Positions 7,275 through 15,825 of a DNA stretch of 29,951 nt are shown here, in pieces. A program made the position numbers and the translations under genes. This stretch comes from an uncultured Lachnospiraceae bacterium (lineage in GTDB: Bacteria > Bacillota > Clostridia > Lachnospirales > Lachnospiraceae). The stretch's first letter is position 1. Each line of letters begins with the position of its first letter. The DNA lies in the NCBI GenBank assembly GCA_910580005.1, contig CAJTXH010000022.1, positions 1 through 29,951 of the forward strand, read 5' to 3'. The notes under the pieces were generated by a model. It did not search any database and was not told the DNA's origin. It saw only the letters and a program-made list of their open reading frames with translations.

Positions 7275-7514
7275 ATGACAAGAGAAGAGATGTTAAGCGT
7301 GGATATCCGTACAGTGCCTTTGGAAGAACTGGAAGATATTTCGGGCATCCAGTATATTGACAGTAATAACATTGCAGACAGGATTGAGAATATAAAAAAG
7401 CAGTTAAATAACCTGTATGTACATAGAAATGGCAAGGTAGCTGTTATGAATGAATATACAGAAGGAAAGAGCATAAATGAAGTTTTTGGTATTCTGGTTG
7501 CAGCGTCTTTCTAA
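7275..7514 (+). CDS. DUF6870-like small protein, first gene of recombinase operon
   Basis: 79 residues from ATG 7275. AAGGAGG at 7261-7267 is too close to an upstream ATG (7269) and well placed for this one. The protein begins MTREEMLSVDIRTVPLEELE and has DISGIQYIDSNNIADRIENI, then YVHRNGKVAVMNEYTEGKSI. This resembles DUF6870 proteins of Lachnospiraceae, recalled from memory; their function is unknown. It is acidic and lacks a recognisable DNA-binding motif. The stop lies 22 bp before the first recombinase start, so the four genes are likely one transcript. A regulatory or directionality role for the recombinases is a hypothesis only. Confidence 0.65.
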   Translation: MTREEMLSVDIRTVPLEELEDISGIQYIDSNNIADRIENIKKQLNNLYVHRNGKVAVMNEYTEGKSINEVFGILVAASF

Positions 7515-7536
7515 AATTATTGTGAGGTGTCCCATT

Positions 7537-9201
7537 ATGGAAGAAAGTTTTTCTAAAAAATACAATGGTGCTATTTACTTGAGGTTATCAAAGGAAGATG
7601 GTGATGTTGCTGCTGGCAGTAAGCAGGAAAGCAATAGTATTTCTAACCAGAAAAATCTGGTCCAGGATTATCTGAAGTCACAAAAGGATATTGAAGTAGT
7701 GTCTGTACGTATAGATGACGGGTACAGTGGAGTTGATTTTAACCGTCCGGAGTTCCAGGCAATGATGCAGGATATCAGGGACAGGAAAGTGGACTGCGTA
7801 ATTGTCAAGGATTTGTCAAGGTTTGGCAGAAACTATATTGAAGTGGGAAGATATCTCGAAAAAATATTTCCAATACTAGGTGTCCGTTTTATTGCTGTAA
7901 ATGATAACTATGATAGTATCAATGAAAATAATTCTGAAATTGTAACGGCATTTAAAAATCTGGTTAATGACTCTTATCTAAGGGATTTATCTGTTAAAAT
8001 CAGGAGCAATCTGGAAACAAAACGCAAAAAAGGGGAATTTACTGGTGCATTTGCAGTATATGGGTACAGAAAGTCTGAAACCAATAAAAACAAGCTGGTT
8101 GTAGATGAATTTGCAGCGGGTGTTGTACGCAGTATATTTAATATGAAATTAAGGGGAATGAGTCCGGGCTCTATTGCAGACAGGCTTAATAACAGCCATA
8201 TTCTCTCGCCAATGGAATATAAAGCCAGTATGGGTGAGAATTTCAGGACAAGTTTTAAAACAAATAAAAAGGCCAGGTGGGCAGCAAGCACAATTATGCG
8301 CATACTGGCAGATGAAGTTTATACCGGGGTTCTGTTACAGGGAAAACGGACTGCCCCTAACCATAAGATTAAGAAAATGGAAGTTAAAGATAAAAAAGAC
8401 TGGATACGTGCTGAGAATACACATGAAGCAATTATAGACAAGTTTTATTATGATACAATACAAAGGATTATGGAGCGGGAAACCAGGCGTCCGCCATCAG
8501 GAAAAGGAATTTATTTACTGGGTGGGTTAATATACTGCGGTGATTGTGGTGCGCCAATGATACATAAGATTTGCAAAGGCAGAAAAAAACATAAAGATAG
8601 TATACCAAATGAATATGTATATTATGTGTGTAAAACAAATAAAGAAGGCAAAGGCTGTTCAGGACACAGGATAAGTGAAAAGGTACTATTTGATACAGTA
8701 TTTAAGGAATTAAAATACCATATAAGGACGGTTCTGGACGTAGAGGATATTTTATTCCGGATGGATAAAGTACCATTAAATGAAATACAAGCCAGAAAGT
8801 TAAATGCGCATATTTTATGTAAACAGCAGGAGTTAGAAAAAGCGGAAAAATTAAAAGCCGGGATATATGAAGATTTCAAGGACGGGATTTTGGATGAAGA
8901 GGAGTACCAGAGCTTTAAATCAGAATTTAATAATAGGATAAAAGAAGCCAAAGAAGCTATAAGGATTTATAATAATGAGAAAAAGCAACTGGCAGATAAT
9001 AAGAACCCAAAGTATGAATGGATGGGATATTTTAGAAAATACAGGGAATTAAAGGAGCTTACCAGGGAAGCTGCTGTAATTTTTATTGACAGGATTTTAA
9101 TATATGAAGGAAACAGGATAAAGATACGTTATACTTTTAAAGACCAGCTAAAGAATATTACAGAATATATTACAGCAGATGCCAGAAAGGAGGCAGTGTA
9201 A
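7537..9201 (+). CDS. Large serine recombinase 1
   Basis: 554 residues from ATG 7537, with GAGG about 10 bp upstream; an in-frame ATG at 7477 overlaps the previous gene and lacks such a site. The catalytic resolvase domain comes first: AIYLRLSKED places the nucleophilic Ser at residue 18, and VKDLSRFGRNYIEVGRYLE holds the conserved Arg pair. The recombinase domain follows (about 165-300, including GYRKSE and AASTIMRILADEVYTG). The zinc ribbon has CGDCG and YVCKTNKEGKGC. A coiled-coil follows (YEDFKDGILDEEEYQSF), then a C-terminal strand block (IDRILIYEGNRIKIRY). The layout is that of large serine recombinases such as TnpX/TndX-type transposition enzymes. All key residues are present, so it appears active. 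Confidence 0.95.
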   Translation: MEESFSKKYNGAIYLRLSKEDGDVAAGSKQESNSISNQKNLVQDYLKSQKDIEVVSVRIDDGYSGVDFNRPEFQAMMQDIRDRKVDCVIVKDLSRFGRNYIEVGRYLEKIFPILGVRFIAVNDNYDSINENNSEIVTAFKNLVNDSYLRDLSVKIRSNLETKRKKGEFTGAFAVYGYRKSETNKNKLVVDEFAAGVVRSIFNMKLRGMSPGSIADRLNNSHILSPMEYKASMGENFRTSFKTNKKARWAASTIMRILADEVYTGVLLQGKRTAPNHKIKKMEVKDKKDWIRAENTHEAIIDKFYYDTIQRIMERETRRPPSGKGIYLLGGLIYCGDCGAPMIHKICKGRKKHKDSIPNEYVYYVCKTNKEGKGCSGHRISEKVLFDTVFKELKYHIRTVLDVEDILFRMDKVPLNEIQARKLNAHILCKQQELEKAEKLKAGIYEDFKDGILDEEEYQSFKSEFNNRIKEAKEAIRIYNNEKKQLADNKNPKYEWMGYFRKYRELKELTREAAVIFIDRILIYEGNRIKIRYTFKDQLKNITEYITADARKEAV

Positions 9202-9202
9202 T

Positions 9203-10885
9203 ATGGCAAGGAAGTCAAGATTAGATACTGCTGCAATTCTGGATAATGGACAGGGAAGTGTATTGTTAAATGGCATTAAAGATAGCAGGACTGTATACAG
9301 GGCTGCTTTGTATGCAAGGCTGTCTGCTGAGGATAGTGGAAAAGCTGGTGGTGAAAGCATAGAAAACCAGATTTCACTTTTAGAATTATTTGTGAAAGAA
9401 AATGGGGAATTTTTTTCATATGAATTATTTGTTGATAATGGAAAAAGTGGTGTTACATTTGACAGGCCGGCATTTAATAAAATGATGGACAAAATAAAGC
9501 AGGGCAAACTGAATTGTGTTATTGTAAAAGATTTATCAAGGCTTGGGAGAAATTATTTAGAAGCAGGAAATTATCTTGAACAAGTATTCCCATTTTATAA
9601 GGTGCGTTTTATATCTGTTTTAGATAGATATGACAGTATACATGCAAATGCAGCAGATGAAGGCCTGGTAATTCCGTTGAAAAACCTGGTAAATTCAAGT
9701 TATGCCAAAGATATTTCAAAAAAGGCAGCCAGTGCCATTGAAGTAAAAATGAAACAGGGGGTATACAGGCACAGGTATGTTCCATATGGTTATAAAAAAG
9801 ACCCGGAAAAAAAGGGACATCTTATAATTGACACTGATACTGCCTGTAATGTAAAGGATATTTTTAGATGGTACAGGCAGGGAGAAAGCCTTGGAGGCAT
9901 TGCAGGACAGCTAAATAAAAAAGAAATTCCATGCCCAGCACGTTACCAGTATGAGAAAGGGGAAATCAAAGAGGAACGCCATAAAAATTCAGTATGGACA
10001 AACATTACAATAAAACGTATTTTGGAAAACAGGGTTTATGTGGGTGATATGGTATGTGGAAAAACATATAGTTCAATAAATACCCATGAGGCAATTATTA
10101 GCAGGGAGGAGTTTTCAGAGGCGGCAAAGTTAAGGGAAGAAAGCCATGCAAAATGGGAAAAGGCTAATGGAAGTTATGGCTGTTATAAACCTGAAAATTT
10201 ATTTAAAGGCAAATTAAGGTGTGGTAAATGCGGCATGGCAATGAAATTAGTAAAAAGAATTAAGAATAAAGGGAAAATAAATGAACGCAGATATGCAGTT
10301 TACCAGTGCTGTGGTTATAAAAGTAAGTTCCAGAAGGAATGTAGCAAAGTAACAATTTCTAAGGATGAATTAGATAATGCAGTTGCTGGTGCTTTGCAGT
10401 TACAGTTAAAAACTTTTGTTAATACAGAAAAAATTATATCAGATATAAATAAGGCTTCTGCCGCAAAAAGCCAGCATGAAGAGGTTTATTTACAGCTGCA
10501 AAGTAAAAAGGGAAGAGCTGCAAAGCTGGAAAATATGGAAGAGGGATTATATGAAGATTTTAAGGAAGGAATTTTAGATAAAAGTGAATATCTTGATATA
10601 CGCCAGAGGCATACTAGTGAATTAAACGAGTTAAAGAAAGAAATTGTACAGCTTGAAGCATTTAGGAAATCTTTAAAAAGGGATTTTAAAACAGTAGTAA
10701 ATACGGCAGAATTAATCCGGGGACTGCAAGATATACATAACCTTACAAATGATATAACCAGACAATTAATTGAAAGAATTACAGTTTATGAAGGGAAAAG
10801 AATATTAGTTAAGTATACATTTGAAGATGAGTTAGAAAAACTGCATGATATAATGGGAGAAAGAGGGGGTATAAGCAATAGTTAA
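9203..10885 (+). CDS. Large serine recombinase 2
   Basis: 560 residues. ATG 9203 lies one base after the stop of recombinase 1, and AAGGAGG (9187-9193) lies inside the end of that gene, so translation is probably coupled. A 30-residue lead precedes the catalytic block ALYARLSAED (Ser 41). VKDLSRLGRNYLEAGNYLEQ carries the Arg residues. The recombinase domain contains VPYGYKKDP and IKRILENRVYVG. The zinc ribbon has CGKCG and a partner pair (YQCCG and KECS). The coiled-coil has YEDFKEGILDKSEYLDI and the end has IERITVYEGKRILVKY. It is the same architecture as recombinases 1 and 3 but clearly divergent from both, not a recent duplicate. Confidence 0.95.
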   Translation: MARKSRLDTAAILDNGQGSVLLNGIKDSRTVYRAALYARLSAEDSGKAGGESIENQISLLELFVKENGEFFSYELFVDNGKSGVTFDRPAFNKMMDKIKQGKLNCVIVKDLSRLGRNYLEAGNYLEQVFPFYKVRFISVLDRYDSIHANAADEGLVIPLKNLVNSSYAKDISKKAASAIEVKMKQGVYRHRYVPYGYKKDPEKKGHLIIDTDTACNVKDIFRWYRQGESLGGIAGQLNKKEIPCPARYQYEKGEIKEERHKNSVWTNITIKRILENRVYVGDMVCGKTYSSINTHEAIISREEFSEAAKLREESHAKWEKANGSYGCYKPENLFKGKLRCGKCGMAMKLVKRIKNKGKINERRYAVYQCCGYKSKFQKECSKVTISKDELDNAVAGALQLQLKTFVNTEKIISDINKASAAKSQHEEVYLQLQSKKGRAAKLENMEEGLYEDFKEGILDKSEYLDIRQRHTSELNELKKEIVQLEAFRKSLKRDFKTVVNTAELIRGLQDIHNLTNDITRQLIERITVYEGKRILVKYTFEDELEKLHDIMGERGGISNS

Positions 10886-10922
10886 AAAAGAACTTTTAAA
10901 AGCAAAAGTATACCAGATAGTA

Positions 10923-12473
10923 ATGTATATCCGCATTTCCCGTGAAGATGATGATGTAGGCATAAATCCAGAAAAAAGCGAAAGCAATAGTATTACAAAC
11001 CAGAGAAACCTGTTGTATGGATTTATTCATAAAAAGTTTACAAAAGGGCAGGAAGGCTTTGGCAAATATAAAGTAACAGAAAAATGTGATGATGGGTATT
11101 CTGGAAAAAAATTTGAACGTCCTGGATTTATGGAAATGATGGAAATGGCAGAAAATAATCTTGTAGACTGTATTATAGTGAAAGATTTTTCACGTCTTGG
11201 CAGGGATTATGTGGAAACTGGCAATTATCTTGAACAGGTTTTTCCAAAATTAGGAATACGTTTTATTTCAGTAAATGACCATTATGACAGCAGTAAAAAT
11301 ATAAACCAGGCAGCCGGGCTTGATGTTGCTTTTAAAAATTTAATATATGATTTTTACAGCAGGGATACGTCAAAAAAATTGCGGGATGTGCGCCGGAAAA
11401 TGGCAGAAAGGGGAGAGTTTGCAAGTGCAAATGCGCCATATGGGTATATGAAATCTGTTAAGGACAAGCATAAACTTTTAATTAATCCAGATACAGCACC
11501 TGTTGTAAAACAGATTTTTGAATTAAAGCTTGCAGGAATGTCAGGGCTCAAAATTACGGAAATGTTAAATGCACAATGTATACCATCACCAGCACAATAT
11601 GCCATAAATACCAAAACAGGCATGGACTGGCGGAAAATTAATGAAATGACAGGCTGGGATAATTCAAAAGTTATAGCAATTTTAAAAGATGAAAGATATA
11701 CGGGAGTAATGGTGTCGCTAAAAAGGACATCAAAAGGTATATATGGAAAAGATACAAAAGTGGATAAAAAAGACTGGCTAAGGGTTGAAGGTACACATGA
11801 AGCAATAATTTCCCCTGAAATGTTCCGGCAGGTGCAGAACATAATGCTGGATTTTGAAAAAAATCCATGTAAAACAAGCAGGTATAATCCTTTTATATGT
11901 GGGGTATGTGGCAGGAAACTGTCCAAATGCAGTAACAAAACATTTTATTACTGCCGTTATGGCAACGTAAATCCAGAGGCAGGCTGTCATAAAGCAAAAT
12001 ATGAAACAGACGCATTGTACAGGATTGTCCTTGAAGAATTAAAACTGCATTTAAAAGGGTTTACAGAGATTCAAAAAGTATATGATGCCATAACATTAAA
12101 TAATGTATCTGTACAGGATAATATTCCAATGTATGAAAACGCACTGGAAAAGTTATCCTTTTCAAAAACAGCAATGTATGAACAATATAAAGATGGAAAG
12201 CTTACAAAGGAGGAATACATTGATAAGAAAAAGGCAGTATCAGAACAGATAAAGCAATATGAGGAAATGCTGAAAAGTGCAAAACTGGAAAAAACAGAAA
12301 ATGATAAAGAATACAATAAAATAAAAAAGGCCAGGGATTTAGTTTATAAATACCAGAATATGCAGGAACTTACAAAAGAGGTACAGGAAACATTTATAGA
12401 CAGGGTAATTGTTTATTCAAAAGAAAGATTAAAAATCATATGGAAGTTTGAAGATGTATTTTATATAATTTAG
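10923..12473 (+). CDS. Large serine recombinase 3 (N-terminus uncertain)
   Basis: 516 residues from ATG 10923. This start gives MYIRISREDDD with the catalytic Ser at residue 6, cutting into the first beta strand, and there is no ribosome binding site before it. The same frame is open back to 10875 and reads KKELLKAKVYQIVMYIRIS. A GAGGGGG site at 10862-10868 would suit an ATA start at 10878, which overlaps the end of recombinase 2. VKDFSRLGRDYVETGNYLEQ carries the Arg residues. The zinc ribbon is CGVCG and YYCRYGNVNPEAGC. The coiled-coil includes YEQYKDGKLTKEEY and the end IDRVIVYSKERLKIIWKF. It is the last gene before a strong terminator. Confidence 0.9.
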   Translation: MYIRISREDDDVGINPEKSESNSITNQRNLLYGFIHKKFTKGQEGFGKYKVTEKCDDGYSGKKFERPGFMEMMEMAENNLVDCIIVKDFSRLGRDYVETGNYLEQVFPKLGIRFISVNDHYDSSKNINQAAGLDVAFKNLIYDFYSRDTSKKLRDVRRKMAERGEFASANAPYGYMKSVKDKHKLLINPDTAPVVKQIFELKLAGMSGLKITEMLNAQCIPSPAQYAINTKTGMDWRKINEMTGWDNSKVIAILKDERYTGVMVSLKRTSKGIYGKDTKVDKKDWLRVEGTHEAIISPEMFRQVQNIMLDFEKNPCKTSRYNPFICGVCGRKLSKCSNKTFYYCRYGNVNPEAGCHKAKYETDALYRIVLEELKLHLKGFTEIQKVYDAITLNNVSVQDNIPMYENALEKLSFSKTAMYEQYKDGKLTKEEYIDKKKAVSEQIKQYEEMLKSAKLEKTENDKEYNKIKKARDLVYKYQNMQELTKEVQETFIDRVIVYSKERLKIIWKFEDVFYII

Positions 12474-12553
12474 AAAAATAAAAACGGTAACAGCCAAAGA
12501 ATATAAAAAAACTGGTTTATAAATTATTAGCCATAAATTAAATATTAGTATAG

Positions 12554-12600
12554 AAAGAATAAAACACAGCCAGAATGTATATGTGTTTTATTCTTTTTTT
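12554..12600 (+). terminator. Terminator of the recombinase operon
   Basis: A perfect 15-bp stem (AAAGAATAAAACACA at 12554-12568 with TGTGTTTTATTCTTT at 12582-12596) is followed by a T run. It lies 80 bp after the last recombinase stop. The stem is A+T-rich, and its arm matches that of the terminator at 14633. Confidence 0.85.
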
Positions 12601-12664
12601 ATTAAGGGATATTTAATTAACCTTTTTTATAACAAATTTTACAGTGGCGTTTTTTCGGAAGCTA

Positions 12665-12693
12665 TTTACAAGTTTATAATACAGTGCTACAAT
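12665..12693 (+). promoter_or_regulatory. Likely sigma-A promoter of the deacetylase gene
   Basis: TTTACA (12665-12670), 17 bp, TACAAT (12688-12693): each hexamer is one mismatch from consensus at ideal spacing. The start codon is 42 bp further on. Confidence 0.55.
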
Positions 12694-12735
12694 ATTTCTG
12701 TAAACTATTATATAACATGATTGGAGGATAAAAAC

Positions 12736-14403
12736 GTGAAACGGGAAAAAAAACCAGTATTTAGCATGATGCTTGTTTTTGCGCTGGTGCTTAGTATATT
12801 TGCATCTGTGCCAGTACCAGCAAATGCAGCATCGGGAAAAGTGAAAGTGAGCAAAAAAAATTTGACAGTCAAAGTTGGACAGACAAAAACTATTAAAGTG
12901 AAAAACACAAATAAAAAAGTTAAGTGGTCTGTAAAAACAGGGAGAGTTACATTGGTAAATAAGACAAAGACAAGTGTCGGGATAAAAGGAAAGAAAGCCG
13001 GAAGGGATATTGTCTATGCGAAGGTTGGAAGTAAAAAACTAAGTTGTATTGTAAAGGTTAAGAAGGCGGACAAGAAAAAGGATGAAACATCTTCCAATAC
13101 AACACCGTCACCAGTTGTGCCAACGCAGACACCGGTATCAACACAGACACCAGTACCAACACAGACGCCATCACCAGTGCCAACACAGACACCATCACCA
13201 GTGCCAACGCAGACACCGGAAGCAGCAGACGATGCTGTCAAAAATATTGTGATTGATATGTCCAAGGCAGGCAGTACAGTGTTTACAATGTCACCGGCAA
13301 CCCTTAACTTCAGCAGCCAGCTTGATGACCGCTTTGATTTAAGTTATTTCAGTGAAATGAAGGTTGGATATAAACTAGAATTTGATGGAGATACTTCTTT
13401 GCTAAGCAGCGGAAAAATTGGCATTGCTGATTCAGAAGCAGCATTAAACGGATATGATGATGGTGTTGCATTTACTTATGATATGATGCCAGGTTCTGAT
13501 TCTGTAACAATTCCATTGGACAAATCAGGAAATGCTATTGGAATCAATATCCAGCCAATGGATAAAGATGCTTCTTATGGATGGCCTGCAACTCTGAAGA
13601 GTGTTACAATTACAAGCATTGAGTTCGTTGCTAAAGAAGGCGCTGTATATCCGTCATCAGGTGCAGCAAAACCAACACAAAAACCAGCAGATACACAGGG
13701 TTTTACATCTTCTGAGTTTAAATATCAAGGATTAGATGAAAAATGGATTAAGGAAAATATTGACCCATCCAAGCCTGTCGTTGCTATGACTTTTGATGAT
13801 GGGCCAGGAGGATACACTGGTTATGCAGACTATGGGACACAGATACAGAATGCCTTGAAAGAAGCAGGCGCCCATGCAACATTCTTCTATATTGGCGCCC
13901 ATATTGAACATGATGAGAAATCAAGACAGGAAGTGGAAAATGCATGGAAAGCTGGTTTTGAAGTAGCTAACCACTCTTATGATTCCCAGGGGCTGGACAG
14001 CAAAGATGAGGCAACAATAAAAGATAAGATTGCAAAAACAGATGCCCTTCTTTCCAGTATAACTGGATACAATAATTTCTTGTTCCGTGCACCGAATGTA
14101 GCATATAGTGATAAGATGTTTGCAGTAATTGAAAAGCCGTTTATTGATGTATCTATCTGGAGCAGTGACTGGGATAATTCAGTGGGAGAGAATGCCATTG
14201 TAGATAATGTCGTTAAAAACCTTGCAGACGGAGGCATTATTAATATGCATTCTGTACATGAGAAGACAGCAAAAGCTGTTCCAAGAATTTTAAAATATTG
14301 TAAAGAAAAAGGTTATCAGGTTGTAAGTGTATCCGAGCTTTTTGCAATCAAAGGACAGAAACTTATGACAGGAGTTAAATATTCAAAAGCAGGAGCAAAG
14401 TAG
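12736..14403 (+). CDS. Secreted polysaccharide deacetylase (CE4/NodB) with Ig-like and linker domains
   Basis: 555 residues. I chose GTG 12736 because GGAGG (12723-12727) is 8 bp upstream and a basic signal-peptide start (MKREKKPVF) follows. Signal peptide about 1-32 (PVPANAAS). A Big2-like Ig domain follows (VSKKNLTVKVGQTKTIKV), then a Thr/Pro/Gln linker of repeated PTQTP units (about 118-158), a beta-rich domain that may bind carbohydrate (about 165-300), and a NodB deacetylase domain (about 345-545). Motifs: TFDDGP (352-357), ANHSYDS (His 413), FRAPN, SDWDN, INMHS. The second metal His expected four residues after His 413 is Ser. It probably removes acetyl groups from peptidoglycan or xylan outside the cell. 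Its own promoter precedes it. Confidence 0.85.
   Translation: MKREKKPVFSMMLVFALVLSIFASVPVPANAASGKVKVSKKNLTVKVGQTKTIKVKNTNKKVKWSVKTGRVTLVNKTKTSVGIKGKKAGRDIVYAKVGSKKLSCIVKVKKADKKKDETSSNTTPSPVVPTQTPVSTQTPVPTQTPSPVPTQTPSPVPTQTPEAADDAVKNIVIDMSKAGSTVFTMSPATLNFSSQLDDRFDLSYFSEMKVGYKLEFDGDTSLLSSGKIGIADSEAALNGYDDGVAFTYDMMPGSDSVTIPLDKSGNAIGINIQPMDKDASYGWPATLKSVTITSIEFVAKEGAVYPSSGAAKPTQKPADTQGFTSSEFKYQGLDEKWIKENIDPSKPVVAMTFDDGPGGYTGYADYGTQIQNALKEAGAHATFFYIGAHIEHDEKSRQEVENAWKAGFEVANHSYDSQGLDSKDEATIKDKIAKTDALLSSITGYNNFLFRAPNVAYSDKMFAVIEKPFIDVSIWSSDWDNSVGENAIVDNVVKNLADGGIINMHSVHEKTAKAVPRILKYCKEKGYQVVSVSELFAIKGQKLMTGVKYSKAGAK
13108..13218 (+). repeat. Tandem repeats encoding the PTQTP linker
   Basis: Imperfect repeats of about 12 and 24 bp (unit like CCAACACAGACACCATCACC) encode the Thr/Pro/Gln linker between the Ig-like and downstream domains. 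Such repeats can change copy number and so linker length. Confidence 0.8.
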
Positions 14404-14421
14404 GAAAAACAGTTCCAGACA

Positions 14422-14616
14422 GTGGCGTTTTGTGTGATGCTGGATAATTTTTTTGGAACTAAATTGACACCACCAGACTTAACAGAAAGACTGCCTTCAA
14501 TTAACCGCCAGCTTGCTGAACAGGCGAGGCAGGTGCTTGATGTAAATAAAGCAGAACGCCATATACGTGGCGGTATGGCAACAAGGGATAAATACTTATG
14601 TAAGCACCAGCAATAA
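14422..14616 (+). pseudogene. spoIIID: spoIIID remnant (C-terminal half)
   Basis: The frame contains DLTERLPSINRQLAEQARQV then LDVNKAERHIRGGMATRDKY. This matches the C-terminal half of SpoIIID, the mother-cell sporulation regulator, whose usual text is close to D-(L/V)-TERLP-x-IN and RH-(L/I)-RGG-x-AT-x-x-KY. In SpoIIID it follows a helix-turn-helix ending FGVSKSTVHK; here only FFGTKLTPP remains, and the N-terminal helices are absent or unrecognisable. No ATG or ribosome binding site fits; the frame opens 18 bp after the deacetylase stop. I call it a decayed gene. If no intact copy exists elsewhere, the lineage could not run normal mother-cell gene expression. Confidence 0.7.
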
Positions 14617-14632
14617 ATTTAAGTTATTCCGG

Positions 14633-14670
14633 AAAGAATAAAACAGATATTATTTGTTTTATTCTTTTTT
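14633..14670 (+). terminator. Terminator after deacetylase/spoIIID remnant
   Basis: A perfect 13-bp stem (AAAGAATAAAACA at 14633-14645 with TGTTTTATTCTTT at 14655-14667) is followed by a T run. It has the same arm sequence as the terminator at 12554. Confidence 0.85.
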
Positions 14671-14822
14671 ATTTATATGAAAAAAATAGTGCAAGCAATA
14701 AAGCAGTATGTTATAATAAAAATAATTATTTGCTATAAATATCTTTAACAAATAGTTTTGTTCCTGGCTATTGTGGACAGGTTGAAACAAAATGTAAGAA
14801 TAACTGAAAAGGAGAAATTAAG

Positions 14823-15743
14823 ATGAGATTAATTACACGTTCGGATTTTGATGGGCTTGCATGTGGGGCACTTCTTAAGGAAGCAGGTATAATCGATAAT
14901 TGGAAATTTGCACATCCAAAGGACTTGCAGGATGGGCTTGTTGAAGTTAATGAGAATGACTGTCTTGCCAATGTACCATTTGTGGAAGGATGTGGTTTGT
15001 GGTTCGACCATCATTCAAGTGAACATGAGAGGCTGCAGCTTAAGGGTAAATATAAGGGGGAAAGCCGTATTACACCATCATGTGCCCGTATTATTTATGA
15101 ATATTATGGTGGCAGGGAAAAGTTCCCACAGTTTGATGATATGATGGAAGCGGTTGATAAGGTTGATTCAGGCAACCTGACAATTGATGAAGTACAAAAC
15201 CCAGAGGGATGGATTTTAATAGGGTTTCTTATGGACCCACGTACAGGTCTTGGACGCTGGCGTGAATTTACTATTTCAAACTACCAGCTTATGGAAAAGC
15301 TTATAGATGCATGCCGTACAATGACTACAGATGAGATACTTGCACTTCCTGATGTTAAAGAACGTATAGATGTTTATTTTGAACAGACAGAGAAATTTAA
15401 GGAAATGGTTAAAAAGTACACAAAAGTGGATGGTAAGTTAATTATATCTGATTTGCGTGGTGTAAATCCTATATATTCAGGCAACCGTTTTATGATTTAC
15501 AGCATGTACCCAGAACAGAATATTTCTGCATGGATTGTAAGTGGACGTGGAGGAAAGGGATGCAGCGCTGCTGTCGGGTACAGTATACTTAATAAAACCT
15601 GCACTGTTGATGTGGGAAGCCTTATGCTTAAATATAATGGCGGAGGACATAAAAAAGTCGGGACATGCCAGTTTTCTGATGAAAATATGGAAACAGGGCT
15701 TAAAGATATGTTAGAGGAGCTTACTGTTTTAAGCAATAAGTAG
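14823..15743 (+). CDS. DHH family phosphoesterase (exopolyphosphatase-like)
   Basis: 306 residues, with AAGGAG upstream of ATG 14823. The N-terminus RLITRSDFDGLACGALLKEA contains the D-x-D motif, and GLWFDHHSSEHE is the DHH signature for the two-manganese site. The C-terminal DHHA1 half ends with the substrate-binding glycine block YNGGGHKKVGTCQF. The family includes nanoRNases, exopolyphosphatases and cyclic-dinucleotide phosphodiesterases. This short form without extra domains is probably cytoplasmic and acts on a small phosphodiester or polyphosphate; the substrate cannot be told. It is a single-gene unit bounded by terminators on both sides. Confidence 0.85.
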   Translation: MRLITRSDFDGLACGALLKEAGIIDNWKFAHPKDLQDGLVEVNENDCLANVPFVEGCGLWFDHHSSEHERLQLKGKYKGESRITPSCARIIYEYYGGREKFPQFDDMMEAVDKVDSGNLTIDEVQNPEGWILIGFLMDPRTGLGRWREFTISNYQLMEKLIDACRTMTTDEILALPDVKERIDVYFEQTEKFKEMVKKYTKVDGKLIISDLRGVNPIYSGNRFMIYSMYPEQNISAWIVSGRGGKGCSAAVGYSILNKTCTVDVGSLMLKYNGGGHKKVGTCQFSDENMETGLKDMLEELTVLSNK

Positions 15744-15825
15744 TTAGCAAGTAATAGCAGGAATCTCCTTGCCTCTTATACAAGGAAGGAATTGCCAAAA
15801 TGAAGATTAATGGCAGTGGCGGGGA

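Noticed and set aside
7210..12550. Similar short sequences around CCATAAAT on both sides of the recombinase operon, as possible attachment sites
   Set aside because: Only about 8 bases match exactly; too short to claim att sites without empty-site comparison.
13014..13265. Minus-strand ORF with repeated VCVGTGDG
   Set aside because: It is the reverse reading of the repeats encoding the PTQTP linker; no start signals.
12641..14431. 13-bp direct repeat ACAGTGGCGTTTT on both sides of the deacetylase gene, as a possible insertion footprint
   Set aside because: A match of this length is expected by chance in a 30-kb window, and no spoIIID N-terminal half is found upstream of 12641 to show that the gene was split.
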